A model generated the notes under the pieces. It was not told where the DNA came from, made no database searches, and was given only the letters and a program-made list of their open reading frames with translations. Made by a program: the position numbers and the translations under genes. Positions 5,649 through 6,428 of a stretch of DNA of 6,428 nt are shown one piece after another. The DNA is taken from positions 1-6,428 of the forward strand of contig JAKQBV010000544.1 of NCBI GenBank assembly GCA_029573925.1, given 5' to 3'. The stretch comes from a bacterium. GTDB taxonomy: Bacteria; UBP15; UBA6099. Position 1 is the stretch's first letter. The number at the start of each line of letters is the position of its first letter.

Positions 5649-5891
5649 TCAGGCGCGCAGGTCGGAGTTCTTTTCACAATCCAGCATTTTTGATATTCGA
5701 GAGCAAAGGTCGGAGGGCAACTCGGCTTTGCAACACTTCTTCACCATTTCGCGAAGGCCCTGTTCGAAACTGAATTTGCCGTTGCACTTTGGACACGAGT
5801 TCAGATGAGCCTGTATCTTCAGCCTGCCGTCCTCGCACATGTCGCAATCAAGATACTCATGCAACAGCAACTCGGCTTCTTTGCAGTCCAT
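5649..5891 (-). CDS. RsrA-type zinc-finger anti-sigma factor, cysteine-rich
   Basis: An 80-residue cytoplasmic protein with no membrane segment. It has the zinc-finger anti-sigma signature HLNSCPKC at 29-36 (H-x3-C-x2-C: H29, C33, C36), with C3 as the likely fourth ligand. It continues in the RsrA/mycothiol-type anti-sigma-R pattern: FSFEQGLREMVKKCC at 40-54, then LPSDLCSRI at 58-66. Such proteins hold an ECF sigma factor inactive and, in redox members, release it when thiols oxidise and zinc is lost. Nine cysteines occur (3, 16, 19, 33, 36, 53, 54, 63, 72), including a second CxxC at 16-19. No sigma gene is adjacent: lnt lies upstream and the DUF2505-like gene downstream. GAGAGG precedes the ATG by 8 nt, and the gene has its own promoter at 5923-5951. 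The fold call is good; target and stimulus are unknown. Confidence 0.85.
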   Translation of the reverse strand: MDCKEAELLLHEYLDCDMCEDGRLKIQAHLNSCPKCNGKFSFEQGLREMVKKCCKAELPSDLCSRISKMLDCEKNSDLRA

Positions 5892-5922
5892 GTTCCAAGC
5901 CTCTCATTCGTTTCTCAATCAG

Positions 5923-5951
5923 ATAATAAGTATTGAAAGAAAAAGTGTCAA
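5923..5951 (-). promoter_or_regulatory. Sigma70-type promoter for the anti-sigma gene
   Basis: On the minus strand a perfect TTGACA (5951-5946) is followed after exactly 17 bp by TATTAT (5928-5923; five of six consensus bases). Transcription would begin near 5916, about 25 nt before the ATG at 5891. The -35 box includes the TGA stop of lnt (5950-5948). The gene therefore looks expressed from the housekeeping sigma factor rather than from an ECF promoter. Confidence 0.75.
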
Positions 5952-6428
5952 CTTCTCTTTCTCCGAGGGAAAGCAAACGCCAGAGCCGTGGCCGAGAAAG
6001 CGGCGCAGAGCCATGCGAACAAATCGCCGAACATCATGTAGAAAGTCTTTTCCCGGTTCGGGCGCATCTCTCCGTAAAGGATGCTCTTTGTCAGAGGTCG
6101 AACGGTCGCCGAGAGGCGTCCCGCCGGATCGTATATTGCGGAAACGCCTGTGTTCGACGCCTGTGCCACGTATCTTCTCGTCTCTATAGCCCGGAGCGCG
6201 GACATCGAAGCGTGCTGGTGTATCGCCGCCGTGTCCAGAAACCAAGCGTCGTTCGTTAGGACGAATAGAAATTCGGCCCCCTCGTTGGCGAGTTTTCTCG
6301 TAAGCCCCGGAAACACCGACTCGAAGCACACCATCGCGCCGAACTTGCCGCTGCGGGAATCGAAGACGGTATAGCTTTTCCCCGGCGTGGTGTCGTATGA
6401 GAGGGCCTGATCCGTTATCCACGCGCCA
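5948..6428 (-). CDS. lnt: Apolipoprotein N-acyltransferase, C-terminal part
   Basis: The last 159 residues of an Lnt protein; the start lies beyond the window edge. Lnt is an inner-membrane enzyme that transfers a fatty acyl chain from phospholipid to the N-terminal cysteine of lipoproteins, the last maturation step in diderm bacteria. The visible nitrilase-like domain has the catalytic cysteine in MVCFES (visible residue 34; the equivalent of E. coli C387), then LTNDAWF, QHASMSALRAIETRRYV and SNTGVSAIYDPAGR, all hallmarks of the family. A final hydrophobic segment (GDLFAWLCAAFSATALAFAF) is the expected C-terminal membrane helix, closed by a basic RRKRS tail on the cytoplasmic side. The catalytic glutamate and lysine and the N-terminal membrane helices lie outside the window. 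The stop codon lies inside the next gene's -35 box. Confidence 0.92.
   Translation of the reverse strand, partial: GAWITDQALSYDTTPGKSYTVFDSRSGKFGAMVCFESVFPGLTRKLANEGAEFLFVLTNDAWFLDTAAIHQHASMSALRAIETRRYVAQASNTGVSAIYDPAGRLSATVRPLTKSILYGEMRPNREKTFYMMFGDLFAWLCAAFSATALAFAFPRRKRS

Overview
The window looks like ordinary chromosome from a diderm (Gram-negative-type) bacterium. Apolipoprotein N-acyltransferase (Lnt) and two exported phosphoesterases, one with a Tat and one with a Sec signal peptide, imply an outer membrane and periplasm. The genes are densely packed, with plain Shine-Dalgarno sites and one TTG start. The lineage cannot be fixed from this sequence. The protein set (HDOD protein, RsrA-type anti-sigma factor, class II aldolase) would fit many proteobacterial, deltaproteobacterial or uncultivated groups. 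I see no tRNA, rRNA, CRISPR array, insertion sequence or phage gene.

Plus strand, 1-1302: the C-terminal third of a sugar-phosphate isomerase/epimerase-like TIM-barrel protein, followed by a complete HDOD-domain signalling protein. A near-consensus sigma70 promoter (TTGACA, 17 bp, TATCAT) lies between them, with its -35 box overlapping the isomerase stop codon. The HDOD gene therefore probably has its own transcription start. It converges with the minus-strand genes at about 1303-1354.

Minus strand, 6428 down to 1355: the C-terminal part of Lnt; a small cysteine-rich RsrA-type zinc-finger anti-sigma factor with its own near-perfect promoter (TTGACA, 17 bp, TATTAT), again overlapping the preceding stop codon; a 183-bp gap; then a likely operon. 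The operon consists of a DUF2505/SRPBCC-like protein, a class II ketose-bisphosphate aldolase, a Sec-exported metallophosphoesterase and, after 164 bp, a Tat-exported paralogue of that enzyme. The 183-bp gap holds a candidate promoter and, just after it, a perfect 16-bp palindrome followed by six T's and the Shine-Dalgarno site of the DUF2505-like gene. The 164-bp gap holds a possible 18-codon ORF with a strong ribosome-binding site.

How the genes work together is only partly clear. The aldolase is cytoplasmic and the two phosphoesterases act outside the cytoplasm, so they cannot be consecutive steps on one pool of substrate. The anti-sigma factor has no sigma gene beside it on either visible side. 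The most unusual items are the tandem phosphoesterase paralogues that use different export routes, the orphan nine-cysteine anti-sigma factor, and the palindrome/T-tract leader of the aldolase operon.
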